The notes beneath the pieces were generated by a model. That model saw nothing but the letters and a program-made list of their open reading frames with translations. It was not told the origin of the DNA and did not search any database. A program made the translations under genes and the position numbers. Of a DNA stretch of 51,498 bases, positions 32,956-42,934 are shown one piece after another (within the stretch, counting starts at the first letter, position 1; each line of letters begins with the position of its first letter). This stretch comes from Candidatus Hydrogenedentes bacterium ADurb.Bin170 (GTDB lineage: Bacteria; Hydrogenedentota; Hydrogenedentia; Hydrogenedentales; CAITNO01): assembly GCA_002070275.1 (NCBI GenBank), contig MWCY01000022.1:1-51498 (forward strand). The letters are read 5' to 3'.

Positions 32956-34449
32956 ATGCTTATCGGCAGCCAGACAACCAGCACCCTTTTGGACGTGTTC
33001 CGCATTGGTATGACCGAAATCATTCGGGCGACCGGCCTCCCCACTGAAGCGGAATTTAAAACGCATAACTGCACCATTTCCGTGCAGGGGAAAAATCTGT
33101 CAAATCGCATTGATACCATGCGCATTTACTTCACACCCCGTGAAGGCGTAGCACCGTCCGAAGTGGAAAATGCGCTGAACGCAACCCGGCTCGGCTTCCG
33201 CATGCGACAGGAAAACGGTCAACTCGTTATTAGTGTGCCTTCCTTTGAATGGCGCCAACTGCCTGCCCTGATTCCTCTTGATCAAATCATAGAACAATTT
33301 GTTTCAAAGAGTCTGCGCTCGGAAACCTGGGAACTGGAAGTCTCCGAATATGTGGACAATGGTTTCAATATCAACAGATTGATTGAAATCATGAAAGAAA
33401 AGAAGGCATCTGACCTTCACTTGCGTGCCGGAAACCGCCCTTTTATCCGTGTCGATAACGACCTGCTCCCTCTGGAAGATACGCCGGTCATTTCCAAAGA
33501 TGACATGGAAAAGTTTGTGCTGCAGCTGGGCGGCGAGGCTGAATTACAGATGCTTGAGCGCGAACGTGAATCCAGTTTTCAATACCACGCCGCTGGCATC
33601 GGCTATCTCCGCTGCAGCGGCTATATAAAAAGCGGTGCCATGGCAATAGCATTGCGGCTCATACCGGAACAGCCTCTTCCCTTTGATGCACTGAATATCC
33701 CCGATGTAGTCCGGAAAGTGTGCGATAAACATCGCGGTCTTTTCCTCGTCTGCGGTATTACGGGAAGCGGTAAATCCACCACACTCGCCGCCATGATTGA
33801 CTATATCAATGAGCAGCGACGTGCCCACATCATCACCATTGAAGATCCCGTCGAGTACGTATATGTCGACAAAAAGAGCATTGTTTCCCAGCGTCAGGTG
33901 GGCCGTGACACGCACTCTTTCGGAAACGCTTTGCGCGGCTCTCTGCGTGAAGACCCGGACGTGATTCTGGTCGGCGAGATGCGCGACATGGAAACAATCC
34001 GCGCCGGTCTGAGCGCAGCGGAAACGGGTCACCTGGTTTTCAGCACGCTGCACACGACGACGGCTGTAGACACAATTAACCGTATGATCAGTTATTTCCC
34101 GCAAAATGAACGCGACCTGATCCGTCAGGAAATCGCCTATTCCCTGCAGGGTGTTGTCTGCCAGCGTCTGCTCAAGAAAATCGGCGGCGGGCGAATCCCT
34201 GCTGTGGAAATTCTCCTTGGCGGGATGCCCATTGTCCGTGACGCTATTTTAGATGGCGATCTCGACAAGCTTCATGGTATAATTGAAAACGATAGCGACA
34301 TGCGCAGTTTTGACCAGTACGCTGTGGAACTCTATCAGAAAGGGCTGGTCAGCAAGGAGGAAGCCATCAGCGCATGCGCCAACGAAGAGGGATTCCAGCG
34401 CATCATTTCCGGCATCAAGTCTTCAGAGGGACGCCGGCTGCTGAAATAG
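32956..34449 (+). CDS. pilT: PilT/PilU-family ATPase 1, with N-terminal extension
   Basis: 497 aa from ATG 32956 (AGGA 8 bases before). A GTG two codons upstream is possible. Residues 1-140 are an extension not found in standard PilT (about 350 aa). The PilT module follows: KASDLHLRAGNRP (150-162), Walker A GITGSGKST (267-275), Asp box HIITIEDPVEYVY, Walker B DPDVILVGEMRD and His box TGHLVFSTLHTTTA. It should power pilus retraction or a related motor at the inner membrane. No other pil genes are adjacent. A paralogue with the same layout lies at 40694-42196. Confidence 0.88.
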   Translation: MLIGSQTTSTLLDVFRIGMTEIIRATGLPTEAEFKTHNCTISVQGKNLSNRIDTMRIYFTPREGVAPSEVENALNATRLGFRMRQENGQLVISVPSFEWRQLPALIPLDQIIEQFVSKSLRSETWELEVSEYVDNGFNINRLIEIMKEKKASDLHLRAGNRPFIRVDNDLLPLEDTPVISKDDMEKFVLQLGGEAELQMLERERESSFQYHAAGIGYLRCSGYIKSGAMAIALRLIPEQPLPFDALNIPDVVRKVCDKHRGLFLVCGITGSGKSTTLAAMIDYINEQRRAHIITIEDPVEYVYVDKKSIVSQRQVGRDTHSFGNALRGSLREDPDVILVGEMRDMETIRAGLSAAETGHLVFSTLHTTTAVDTINRMISYFPQNERDLIRQEIAYSLQGVVCQRLLKKIGGGRIPAVEILLGGMPIVRDAILDGDLDKLHGIIENDSDMRSFDQYAVELYQKGLVSKEEAISACANEEGFQRIISGIKSSEGRRLLK

Positions 34450-34561
34450 TCTTCTGTGCCGGCTGCACGCCTTTTTAATCAAGCAGCTCTCCGCATGCGT
34501 CCCAAGCGTTTTATCTGTTGCGGACATGGTGCGGCGGTACGTTGCCTTTGCCAATCGGTGT

Positions 34562-34584
34562 TGTCTGATTTCTGTTTTCAGACA
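34562..34584 (+). other. Hairpin in the polA leader
   Basis: TGTCTGA (34562-34568) pairs with TCAGACA (34578-34584) around a 9-base loop, ending 21 bases before the polA ATG. No T-tract follows, so it is not a clear terminator. It may influence polA translation. Confidence 0.35.
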
Positions 34585-34605
34585 GCGTTACACGGCTGAT
34601 TTTTT

Positions 34606-37320
34606 ATGAACCAAACCTTTTATCTCATTGATGCTATGGCTTTTATTTTCCGTGCCTTTCATGCCATCAATGCCAATCTCACCGACGCCAATCACCGCCC
34701 GACCAATGCGGTGTACGGATTCACCCGGATTCTTTTAAGAATTCTGCGCGAACAGCGGCCTGATTATATTGCCGTTGTCTTTGATTCACGGGAAAAGAAT
34801 TTCCGGGAAGAAATGTTTCCCGAATACAAAGCAAACCGTAAAGCGACCCCTCCTGAACTGATTGAGCAGTTTCCCCGGATTTATGATGTCGTCGAGGCAT
34901 TGAACCTCCCGGCATTGACGGTGCCAGGCGTCGAGGCGGATGATGTGATCGGAACGCTGGCAGTTCAGGCTGAAAAAGCCGGAATGGATGTCGTTCTTGT
35001 CAGCGGCGATAAAGACCTGCTTCAGCTGATCGGCAAACAGGTGCGTATGTTTGATCCGGGCAAGGATGAAAGTAAAGCCTGGTGGGGCCCCGATGACGTC
35101 AAAATGCGCTTCGGCGTTACGCCTGAATTTGTACCGCAGGCGCTTGCACTGATCGGCGACACAGCGGATAACGTGCCGGGCGTTCGAGGTATCGGCGAAA
35201 AAACAGCGGCAAAGATTCTCTCTCAATATCAGACGCTTGAAAATCTCTATGCTCATCTGGACGAGTTCAAAGGAAAACAGCGTGAGAATCTTGAAGCAGA
35301 TAAAGAGCAGGCATTTTTCGCAAGAAAGCTGGTCACCATTAAAACAGATGTCGCACTTCAGGAAGATCTGGAAACTTTCAAGCGCAAGGAATGGAAACAA
35401 GAGGACGTAGAGGCATGTTTTCGCGCCCTTTCTTTCCACAGCATTCTGGAAGAACTTTTCAGTAAAGAAAAAAATGTCCCCGCAGCTGTGCAGCATCAGT
35501 ATCATCTGGTAATGACCCGTTCCGAACTGCAGCAGACCGTGGACGCCTTAAAAAAAGCAGGTGCCTTTGCGCTCGACACGGAAACGACCTCCATCCATCC
35601 CATGCTTGCCCGTCTGGCGGGTATTTCCGTGTGTGCGGAAGCAGGCCGTGCCTGGTATATTCCTCTGGGACATGAGGCACCCGATCTTGATGCGCTCATG
35701 GCGGGAGTTGATTTTTCCGCACCTGAATTCAGTACCGAAGAAGCACTTGCCGCACTTAAGCCTCTGCTGGAAGATGCGCAGTATAAAAAATTCGGACACA
35801 ACATCAAGTACGATATGATCGTTCTTGCCCGCGCCGGTATTCACCTGCAGGGCATTGCCATGGACACCATGCTGGCATCTTATTTGACTGATGCCTCCCG
35901 TCTGAGGCACAATCTGGATGAGCTCAGTCTGCTCTACTTGAACCATAAGATGATTCCCATCACGGATCTTATCGGTAAAGGCGCTCATTCCATTCCCTTC
36001 GCTCAGGTTCCCCCCGGCCCGGCGTCGGAGTATGCCTGTGAAGATGCAGACATGACGCTTAGGCTTGAAAGGCGGTTGAGGCCCGATCTGATACAAGAGG
36101 ATTTGCTGCCGCTTCTGGACAACATAGAACTTCCTCTCATTAGCGTTCTGGCGTCCATGGAAATGGCAGGAATTGCTCTGGACACATCACAATTTACCGC
36201 ACTCCAGCAGGAATTGGCGGTAAAACTCAAAAAACTTGAATACACGATTTATGATCTTGCCGGGGAAAGTTTCAACATCAATTCGCCTAAACAGCTGCAG
36301 TATATTTTGTTTGATCAACTGAGGCTGAAACCGGGCAGAAAAATCAAAAGCGGCTATTCCACGGATCTGGAAACGCTTGAGTCGCTTGCTCAGGAGCATC
36401 CGCTTCCGGCGAGTTTGGTTGAATACAGAGGATTGGAAAAACTGAGGAGCACTTATGTGGACGTGCTTCCGAAGCTGGTAAATCCGGAAACAGGGCGCAT
36501 TCATACCTCTTTCAATCAGGCAGTTGCCGCGACAGGGCGCCTCTCAAGCAGCAATCCCAATCTTCAGAATATTCCGACGCGCACAGAACTGGGCCGACGT
36601 ATCAGGAGCGGTTTTGTGGCGGGCGACAAGAAGAAGCGGCTGATTGCCGCAGACTATTCGCAAATTGAGCTGCGCATTCTCGCACATCTTGCAAAGGACG
36701 ATGCTTTATGCGAGGCCTTCCGCTCCGATAAGGACATCCACCGGGATACGGCATCCCGCATCTTTCAGGTGCCGCCTGAGGAAGTTACGGCGGATATGCG
36801 CCGACAGGCAAAAGCGATCAACTTCGGTGTGATTTACGGCATGGGCGAAGTGAGCCTTGCAAAGAACCAGGGACTGACGCGGCAGGAAGCAAAAAGTTTT
36901 ATCGACAGTTATTTCAACACCTATCCGGGTGTCACCGCATGGCTGGAAAAAACCAGACAGGAAGCGCGCAAAAACGGTTACGTTGTAACTTTGATGAATC
37001 GAAAGCGAATTCTTCCGGATATACAAAGCGCCAGCCCCATGCTGCGAAGTGCGGCAGAGCGCATGGCGGTCAATACACCGGTGCAGGGATCTGCGGCAGA
37101 TATCATTAAAATTGCCATGATCCGCCTGCATGAGGCGTTGAAACCCTTGAAGGCGCAGCTGCTTCTGCAGGTGCACGACGAACTGGTCATAGAAGCGGAC
37201 GAAGCCATAGCGGAAGAAACAGCAGAGCTCACCCGCTCAATCATGGAGGATGCGATGGCCCTGCTGGTTCCTCTGAAGGTAGATGTCGGCATAGGCAATC
37301 ACTGGGCGGAAATACACTGA
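34606..37320 (+). CDS. polA: DNA polymerase I
   Basis: 904 aa with all three domains. The 5'-3' exonuclease (1-290) has VFDSREKNFREEMFPEYKANR and VLVSGDKDLLQL. The 3'-5' exonuclease (about 320-490) retains its metal ligands (ALDTETTS, GHNIKYDMI, YACEDADMTLRL), so proofreading should be active. The polymerase domain has motif A (DYSQIELRILAHL), motif B (RRQAKAINFGVIYGMG) and motif C (LQVHDELVIEA). It functions in Okazaki fragment maturation and repair. It lies 156 bp after PilT-like 1. Confidence 0.98.
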   Translation: MNQTFYLIDAMAFIFRAFHAINANLTDANHRPTNAVYGFTRILLRILREQRPDYIAVVFDSREKNFREEMFPEYKANRKATPPELIEQFPRIYDVVEALNLPALTVPGVEADDVIGTLAVQAEKAGMDVVLVSGDKDLLQLIGKQVRMFDPGKDESKAWWGPDDVKMRFGVTPEFVPQALALIGDTADNVPGVRGIGEKTAAKILSQYQTLENLYAHLDEFKGKQRENLEADKEQAFFARKLVTIKTDVALQEDLETFKRKEWKQEDVEACFRALSFHSILEELFSKEKNVPAAVQHQYHLVMTRSELQQTVDALKKAGAFALDTETTSIHPMLARLAGISVCAEAGRAWYIPLGHEAPDLDALMAGVDFSAPEFSTEEALAALKPLLEDAQYKKFGHNIKYDMIVLARAGIHLQGIAMDTMLASYLTDASRLRHNLDELSLLYLNHKMIPITDLIGKGAHSIPFAQVPPGPASEYACEDADMTLRLERRLRPDLIQEDLLPLLDNIELPLISVLASMEMAGIALDTSQFTALQQELAVKLKKLEYTIYDLAGESFNINSPKQLQYILFDQLRLKPGRKIKSGYSTDLETLESLAQEHPLPASLVEYRGLEKLRSTYVDVLPKLVNPETGRIHTSFNQAVAATGRLSSSNPNLQNIPTRTELGRRIRSGFVAGDKKKRLIAADYSQIELRILAHLAKDDALCEAFRSDKDIHRDTASRIFQVPPEEVTADMRRQAKAINFGVIYGMGEVSLAKNQGLTRQEAKSFIDSYFNTYPGVTAWLEKTRQEARKNGYVVTLMNRKRILPDIQSASPMLRSAAERMAVNTPVQGSAADIIKIAMIRLHEALKPLKAQLLLQVHDELVIEADEAIAEETAELTRSIMEDAMALLVPLKVDVGIGNHWAEIH

Positions 37321-37478
37321 AAGAGCTTTCTCTGTTCTAAAAACAGTCATTATCAGTATTCATTTATATTTAATTGAAGGGAAACAGCAACTTGTCAGAC
37401 AAACCCACCTCCTCTGCGGATCCCTCCCGACCCCGGGAACGCCGCTATTCCGAATCGAAGTCTATGAAAGGATCGTCA

Positions 37479-38918
37479 ATGACGGATCACTCCTCCCAGG
37501 ACAAACCCCGCGGACACAGACCGGGCCCTTCACAGCGGCCGGGCAACCCCAACCCGCGTAGCGGTCAGTCGAAATTAAACAAGCCAAGGCGCAATCAGCC
37601 GCCGAGAAGACCCGCCATTCTGGATGTGGCAAATGAGCCCATGCCCGATCTGAGCGACGGTCCGAGCATTGCCATGAAAGACATGAAGTCCATGACAATG
37701 CAGCAGCTCAATGATCTTGCGGAAGAACTGGGGCTCACAGAATACGGCGGACTCAAACGTCAGGACCTGATCTTCCGCCTGCTGCAGGCGAGCATCGAAA
37801 AAGCCGGCAGCGCCTACGGAGAAGGTACCCTGGAAATACTGGTAGACGGTTTCGGCTTCCTTCGCTCACCCGATTATTCCTATCTGCCAGGGCCGGATGA
37901 TATTTATGTCTCGCCGTCCCAGATCCGGAAATTCGGACTGCGAACAGGGGACAGTGTCAGCGGTCATGTGCGTCCGCCCAAAAGCGGTGAGCGCTACTTC
38001 GCGCTGCTGAAGGTGGAATCAGTCAATCATGAAAGCCCGGAAGATGCGTATAAACGCATCAACTTTGATAACCTGACTCCTCTTCATCCCAATGAGCGTC
38101 TGCGCCTCGAAACCACACAGGATGAGACCGCCATGAGAATCATGGATCTCATCTCCCCCATCGGAAAAGGACAGCGCGGACTGATCGTCGCAGCGCCCTT
38201 CACCGGGAAAACGGTACTGCTGCAGAAAATCGCAAACAGCCTGGCAGTCAATCACCCGGAAACCACAGTCATTGTGCTGCTTATCGATGAACGGCCGGAA
38301 GAAGTTACAGACATGCAGCGGTCTGTACAGGGCGAAGTGATTGCCTCAACATTTGATGAGCCACCGGAACGCCACATTCAAGTAGCGGAAATGGTTCTCA
38401 ATAAGGCAAAGCGACTGGTTGAGCATAAACGGGATGTGATTATTCTTCTCGATTCCATTACCCGCCTTGCCCGCGCCTATAACGTAATTGTGCCTGCCAG
38501 CGGCAAAATTCTCTCAGGCGGTGTAGATTCCAATGCACTTCAGCGGCCCAAACGCTTCTTCGGCGCAGCCCGAAACATTGAAGAAGGCGGCAGCCTTACC
38601 ATTCTTGCCACAGCCCTGATTGAAACAGGCAGCCGCATGGACGATGTGATTTTTGAAGAATTCAAAGGCACAGGCAATATGGAACTCCATCTGGACCGGC
38701 GCCTCATGGAAAAACGCATTTTCCCCGCCATTGATGTAAACAAGTCCCGGACACGAAAAGAGGAACTGCTCATTTCTGCCGAGGAACTGGAACGCATCTG
38801 GCTTCTCTTCCGCGTCCTCAGTCCACTGGAATCCACGGAAGCTGCGGATCTCCTGATTGGAAAGCTCAAAAAGACAAAATCAAACGAAGACTTTCTTTCT
38901 CATATGCAGAAAATGTAA
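37479..38918 (+). CDS. rho: Transcription termination factor Rho
   Basis: 479 aa from ATG 37479, which has AAAGGA 6 bases before. TTG codons at 37392 and 37374 would add 29-35 polar residues. The first ~60 residues are a basic, Pro/Arg/Asn-rich extension. The Rho N-domain follows ([13 protein letters not shown]), then the cold-shock RNA-binding domain ([17 protein letters not shown]) and the ATPase with P-loop [24 protein letters not shown] and [13 protein letters not shown]. It is a hexameric RNA helicase that ends transcripts. Basic extensions of this kind occur in several phyla and may strengthen RNA binding. Confidence 0.96.
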   Translation: MTDHSSQDKPRGHRPGPSQRPGNPNPRSGQSKLNKPRRNQPPRRPAILDVANEPMPDLSDGPSIAMKDMKSMTMQQLNDLAEELGLTEYGGLKRQDLIFRLLQASIEKAGSAYGEGTLEILVDGFGFLRSPDYSYLPGPDDIYVSPSQIRKFGLRTGDSVSGHVRPPKSGERYFALLKVESVNHESPEDAYKRINFDNLTPLHPNERLRLETTQDETAMRIMDLISPIGKGQRGLIVAAPFTGKTVLLQKIANSLAVNHPETTVIVLLIDERPEEVTDMQRSVQGEVIASTFDEPPERHIQVAEMVLNKAKRLVEHKRDVIILLDSITRLARAYNVIVPASGKILSGGVDSNALQRPKRFFGAARNIEEGGSLTILATALIETGSRMDDVIFEEFKGTGNMELHLDRRLMEKRIFPAIDVNKSRTRKEELLISAEELERIWLLFRVLSPLESTEAADLLIGKLKKTKSNEDFLSHMQKM

Positions 38919-38949
38919 AGCCCTTTCGCTTCCTCATTCTGGCAACCAG

Positions 38950-38987
38950 GGGAGTGGCACCGTGCAGATGGTTCCACTCCCTTTTTT
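38950..38987 (+). terminator. Rho-independent terminator of rho
   Basis: GGGAGTGG (38950-38957) pairs with CCACTCCC (38974-38981), followed by six T. Confidence 0.88.
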
Positions 38988-39031
38988 CGATTTGTAACAG
39001 GACACATCCGCCAAAGGAAAGTATCGCATTC

Positions 39032-39571
39032 ATGGAAATCTGGAAAAATAGCGAACTTGTTTTTGTAGGCAAGGTGGTGGCTCTCAGAACCGGAGAGGTG
39101 CGCCTGGATGACGGCTCGGAAGCATACCGGGAAGTGGTGGAGCATCCGGGGGGCGTGTGCATTCTTCCTTTTACAGGACAGGCCTTTGTTCTGGTAAAGC
39201 AATTCCGTATCGCACTGGGAAAAGATATGATTGAAGCACCTGCGGGGAAGCTGGAAGTCAATGAAACGCCGCTGCAATGCGCTGTGAAGGAGATGCACGA
39301 AGAAACAGGATATCGGGCTGACCGCCTGATCAGCCTCGGAGTGATCCATCCTTCTGTCGGGTTCTGCAGCGAGGCAATTCATCTTTTTCTTGCACTGGAT
39401 CTGACAGAAATCGGACAGAAACTGGAGAAAGACGAACGTATTGAAATGCTGCACGTGCCACTGGAAGAGGCTTCTGCATTGGCATGCAGCGAAAGCCTGC
39501 AGGATGCCAAGACCGTTGTCATACTCAACCGCGCTCTGGCGTGGCTTTCAGCCCGGAAGAAAGAAATCTAA
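39032..39571 (+). CDS. Nudix hydrolase, ADP-ribose pyrophosphatase-like
   Basis: 179 aa from ATG 39032; the frame is open upstream through the rho terminator. The Nudix box runs from Gly in GKLEVNE to AVKEMHEETGY. It keeps the Glu ligands, but Lys replaces the usual Arg of the REUXEE core. The segment before it, VKQFRIALGKDMIEAPAGKLE, is typical of NudF/ADP-ribose pyrophosphatases (EXPAG-type). Substrate is probably ADP-ribose or another nucleoside diphosphate derivative. It is convergent with the HD-domain gene, with 9 bp between stops. Confidence 0.85.
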   Translation: MEIWKNSELVFVGKVVALRTGEVRLDDGSEAYREVVEHPGGVCILPFTGQAFVLVKQFRIALGKDMIEAPAGKLEVNETPLQCAVKEMHEETGYRADRLISLGVIHPSVGFCSEAIHLFLALDLTEIGQKLEKDERIEMLHVPLEEASALACSESLQDAKTVVILNRALAWLSARKKEI

Positions 39572-39580
39572 GGCACGCTT

Positions 39581-40522
39581 TTACCCTGCCCAGACAGCAC
39601 GGTCAATAATCGGCAGATAATCCGACCATTCCTGAGCCTTGCTGCGGCTCTCCCGGATAATCCGGGAAAAAGCGGCCGATTGGGCGTTTAGATCGTCTAT
39701 ATGGTGCAGCACGAGCGCCTCAAGACTGCACGGTTTTACAGGAGACCCGCTTTCCAGCGTGCCATGATGCGCAAGGAGACAATGGAGTATTTCCATTTTC
39801 AGGCGATCCGGAAAATCGGGAATCTCTTTCATTTTCTGCTGAACCATTTCACACCCCATATAAATATGTCCAAGCAATTTCCCCTGGGTCGTATAGTCAA
39901 CGGCGAAGCCGTGCGCCAGTTCTTTGAGTTTCCCTATGTCATGCAGGAAAATAACCGTGAGCAGCAGATCACGGTTCAATTCGGGCAAAATTGTGCACAT
40001 CGTTTCGGCAAGACAGGACATTTCATGGCAATGATGCAATAAACCGCCGACGAACTCATGATGCCATTTCTTTCCGGCGGAAGCCCGGCAAAAAGATTTG
40101 CGTACAGATTCATTGTCCCAGAAACTGCGAACAAGCGCCTTGCAGTGCGGGTTGGAAATGGAACCCAGTGTCTTGCCATAAGACTCCTCAACGGCACCTG
40201 TGTTTTCCGGCTCATACAGCAGGTCGCTGAGAGAATAGTCCTCTTTTCGCAGTGGCAAAATCTGCTCCATGCGCACCTGCAAACGACCCTGATGCGTTCC
40301 AACGACGCCGCGAACATGCACCACGTCACCAATCTCAAAGGCTGCAGCCGCCTCCACCGCATTCGACCACATGACCGCCCCGATCTCGCCGGTCTTGTCT
40401 TTCAGCGAACTCCCCAGAAATTTTCCGCCATTGCTCCGATCCCTTAAATCCTTGCGCATCGCCAGAAAATAATCGTTGACCCGATCCCCGTCATGCAGCA
40501 TGCTTATATACTGATTTTTCAT
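39581..40522 (-). CDS. OB-fold/HD-domain 3'-5' exoribonuclease, YhaM-like
   Basis: 313 aa from ATG 40522. The N-terminal OB-fold (about 15-95: DYFLAMRKDLRDRSNGGKFL, VVHVRGVVGTHQGRLQV) binds nucleic acid. The HD domain (about 155-300) has metal residues in HHCHEMSCLAE, FLHDIGKLKEL and LLAHHG. This combination is that of YhaM exoribonucleases. It is cytoplasmic. A slightly later start (40501) is possible because no strong ribosome site is visible. It lies convergent to the Nudix gene. Confidence 0.85.
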   Translation of the reverse strand: MKNQYISMLHDGDRVNDYFLAMRKDLRDRSNGGKFLGSSLKDKTGEIGAVMWSNAVEAAAAFEIGDVVHVRGVVGTHQGRLQVRMEQILPLRKEDYSLSDLLYEPENTGAVEESYGKTLGSISNPHCKALVRSFWDNESVRKSFCRASAGKKWHHEFVGGLLHHCHEMSCLAETMCTILPELNRDLLLTVIFLHDIGKLKELAHGFAVDYTTQGKLLGHIYMGCEMVQQKMKEIPDFPDRLKMEILHCLLAHHGTLESGSPVKPCSLEALVLHHIDDLNAQSAAFSRIIRESRSKAQEWSDYLPIIDRAVWAG

Positions 40523-40693
40523 GCTAAATATGGTGCTCCCACACTCCTTTACAGGATAGGCAGTGCCTGCAAAGGCAGACAAACAGAAAAAGCGCCGTCT
40601 CAACGGCGGCGCACATGCATTTTTGTCGTCATCTGCCCTGCACTGGCTTGAATATTTCGTCGAGCCAATTCTAACACAACATCCTTCAGGGAA

Positions 40694-42196
40694 TCACCCC
40701 CCTTTAATGGAGTCCAGGCGAGGCACAGCATAAGTACCCATGCGCATCTGGTCGAAAACACTCACATCCGTTGACATTTCCCGGGCATCTTCGAGCTTAA
40801 CGACGCCCTCTTTGAACATTTTCAGCAGATATTGCTCAAAAAGCATGGAATGCGAAATGGTTTGCTGCATGCCGACCCGAATCGCGTCTGTATCCCCTTT
40901 TAAAATTGCGTCGTTAATGGGCTTGATGTCGTTAAACAGAAATTCCAGCGCCGGCACACGCCCGCCTCCCACTTTGGGAACAAGGCGCTGACAGATAACA
41001 CCGCGCAGACAGTCCCGCAGCTGAAGCCGGACGAGATCCCGTTCTATTGGATCAAAGAAGCTCACGACACGATTGATCACTTCATAGGAGGTATTGGAGT
41101 GAAGCGTACTGATAACCAGATGACCGGTGGCGGCAGCATTTATCGCAGCACGAATGGTATCGGGGTCGCGCATTTCACCAATGAGAATAACATCAGGATC
41201 ATGACGAAGGGCACCGGTCACCGCTTCGCTGAAAGAGCGCACATCTGTTCCGATATTTCGCTGGGAAACAATGGATTTTTTGTTGGCGTGAACGAATTCA
41301 ACAGGGTTTTCTATCGTTAAAATATGAAGCGCCTTGTGTGCGTTAATCCAATCCAGAAGGGCTGCCATGGTAGTGGTTTTACCGCTGCCTGTCATTCCGG
41401 TAATGAGGATAAGTCCACGCGGCGTGCTGGCAATTGTCTGCATCTGCTGCGCTGGAACATTCAAATCTTCGAAGGAAGGGATTTTTTCCGGCAGGTACCG
41501 GAAAGTACAGTGCGGTGCACCGTTTTTGAGAAAAGCAGATACACGGGAGTAGCCCATGCCTGCCTGATGATAGCTGTAGCTGGTTTGCTTGAACTCCTCA
41601 AATTCGTCATAAAATCCGGGAGGCGCCGTCCTGCGGATCAGCGTTCGGATCTGCGATCCGGAAAAGGACTGCATGATATCTGAAAAACGGGCATCATTAT
41701 CAATACGGAAAATAGGTTTCAGGCCGGCAGTCAGGTGCACGTCACTTGCTTTATACTGAATCATGGCCTGAAAGAGTTTTTCTACATTGATGATCTTATC
41801 CTGAAAGTCTGAGCCCTCTGCGTGCCAAACTTCGGGAAGGCGGATAATTTTTGTAAGCGCATCAAATGCCTCGTGGTGCTCTTCCTTTAACTCTTTGTCC
41901 GAAGGCGGCACCTGGATGCACCACTGATCCTCCCCTTCTTCCGCACAGACTAAATCGGGATAGTCTTCCAGGTATTTTTTCAGCGCTTCCTCATCAGTGC
42001 GCGCTTTGGTCACGCGGATCTCGTAATGTGTAAAATCGCCCTCGAGGCCGCTCCGCAGCGCAACAATGCTGCTTGAATTGGTCCAGGCACGAATACGCCC
42101 CGGAATCCCTTCCCTTTTGGTAATTTGTTCATCAAAGAGCCGAACAATGACGCGCACAGGTTTCTTGTAACCGACACCTAAAACGATTTCAGCCAT
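40694..42196 (-). CDS. pilT: PilT/PilU-family ATPase 2, with N-terminal extension
   Basis: 500 aa, ATG with GGGAGG 7 bases before. It has the same layout as the protein at 32956-34449: an N-terminal extension of about 148 residues, unlike the first in sequence, then the PilT module. KASDVHLTAGLKP, Walker A GMTGSGKTT at 267-275, Walker B DPDVILIGEMRD and His box TGHLVISTLHSNTS are intact. The Asp box reads ILTIENPVEF, with Asn where the first paralogue has Asp. A role in pilus retraction or twitching is likely; one of the two may be PilU-like. Confidence 0.88.
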   Translation of the reverse strand: MAEIVLGVGYKKPVRVIVRLFDEQITKREGIPGRIRAWTNSSSIVALRSGLEGDFTHYEIRVTKARTDEEALKKYLEDYPDLVCAEEGEDQWCIQVPPSDKELKEEHHEAFDALTKIIRLPEVWHAEGSDFQDKIINVEKLFQAMIQYKASDVHLTAGLKPIFRIDNDARFSDIMQSFSGSQIRTLIRRTAPPGFYDEFEEFKQTSYSYHQAGMGYSRVSAFLKNGAPHCTFRYLPEKIPSFEDLNVPAQQMQTIASTPRGLILITGMTGSGKTTTMAALLDWINAHKALHILTIENPVEFVHANKKSIVSQRNIGTDVRSFSEAVTGALRHDPDVILIGEMRDPDTIRAAINAAATGHLVISTLHSNTSYEVINRVVSFFDPIERDLVRLQLRDCLRGVICQRLVPKVGGGRVPALEFLFNDIKPINDAILKGDTDAIRVGMQQTISHSMLFEQYLLKMFKEGVVKLEDAREMSTDVSVFDQMRMGTYAVPRLDSIKGG

Positions 42197-42411
42197 CCTG
42201 CACCTCCCGTTGCATACATCCGGATAAAGAGCACCTTAGAAACAAGCGGACGAAGTTCAGACACTACTGAGATACGGCACCATAATACATGAATATTGCG
42301 AAAACGTCAAGCATTTTCTTCCGGCCCGTTTTTGCATGAACCAATAGGGGCATTGGGGATCATCTTTTTATAAAAAGGGCACACTGTTTTTTTTGACTTT
42401 GGGTACATCAT

Positions 42412-42445
42412 AAAAAAAACGCACCGCAACAGAATGCTGCGGTGC
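42412..42445 (-). terminator. Rho-independent terminator of rplJ-rplL
   Basis: On the minus strand GCACCGCA (42445-42438) and TGCGGTGC (42428-42421) form an 8-bp stem, followed by eight T (42419-42412). It lies 26 bp after the rplL stop, so transcription does not continue to an rpoB. Confidence 0.9.
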
Positions 42446-42471
42446 AAAATTCGGACAAAGGATATGCGAGA

Positions 42472-42858
42472 TCAGGCGCTCTGGATCTCGACGGTGGCTC
42501 CGGCTTCTTCAAGAGCGGCACGCAGTTTATCTGCTTCTTCTTTGGCTGCCTTTTCTTTAACGGTCGCGGGGGCGCTGTCAACGAGGTCTTTGGCTTCTTT
42601 CAGACCGAGACCCAGCAGGTCTTTGACAACCTTGATAACGCCGATTTTCTGGGAACCGAAGTCTTTCAGGATCACGTTGAATTCGGTGGGCTCTTCAGCT
42701 GCGGGAGCGGCGTCACCCATGGCAGGCATGGCGCCCATCATCATGGGGGCGGCAGCTGTCACGCCGAATTTTTCTTCGAGAGCGGAGACCAGTTCGCTGA
42801 GTTCAAGAACGGTCAGTTCAGCAATGCTGTTGATAATGGTTTCAAGTTTTTCGGACAT
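42472..42858 (-). CDS. rplL: 50S ribosomal protein L7/L12
   Basis: 128 aa. N-terminal dimerisation part ([20 protein letters not shown]), an Ala/Met/Pro-rich hinge (about 40-55), and the C-terminal factor-binding domain ([35 protein letters not shown]). It forms the stalk that recruits translation factors. It follows rplJ by 76 bp on the same strand and is closed by a strong terminator; rpoBC is absent. Confidence 0.98.
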   Translation of the reverse strand: MSEKLETIINSIAELTVLELSELVSALEEKFGVTAAAPMMMGAMPAMGDAAPAAEEPTEFNVILKDFGSQKIGVIKVVKDLLGLGLKEAKDLVDSAPATVKEKAAKEEADKLRAALEEAGATVEIQSA

Positions 42859-42934
42859 TGTTTTGTTTCCTTGTTTCTGATCCGGACTTCATGCCGGCAA
42901 GAGTGTTGGTTTACTTGTTGTTGAGTGTCCGGCA

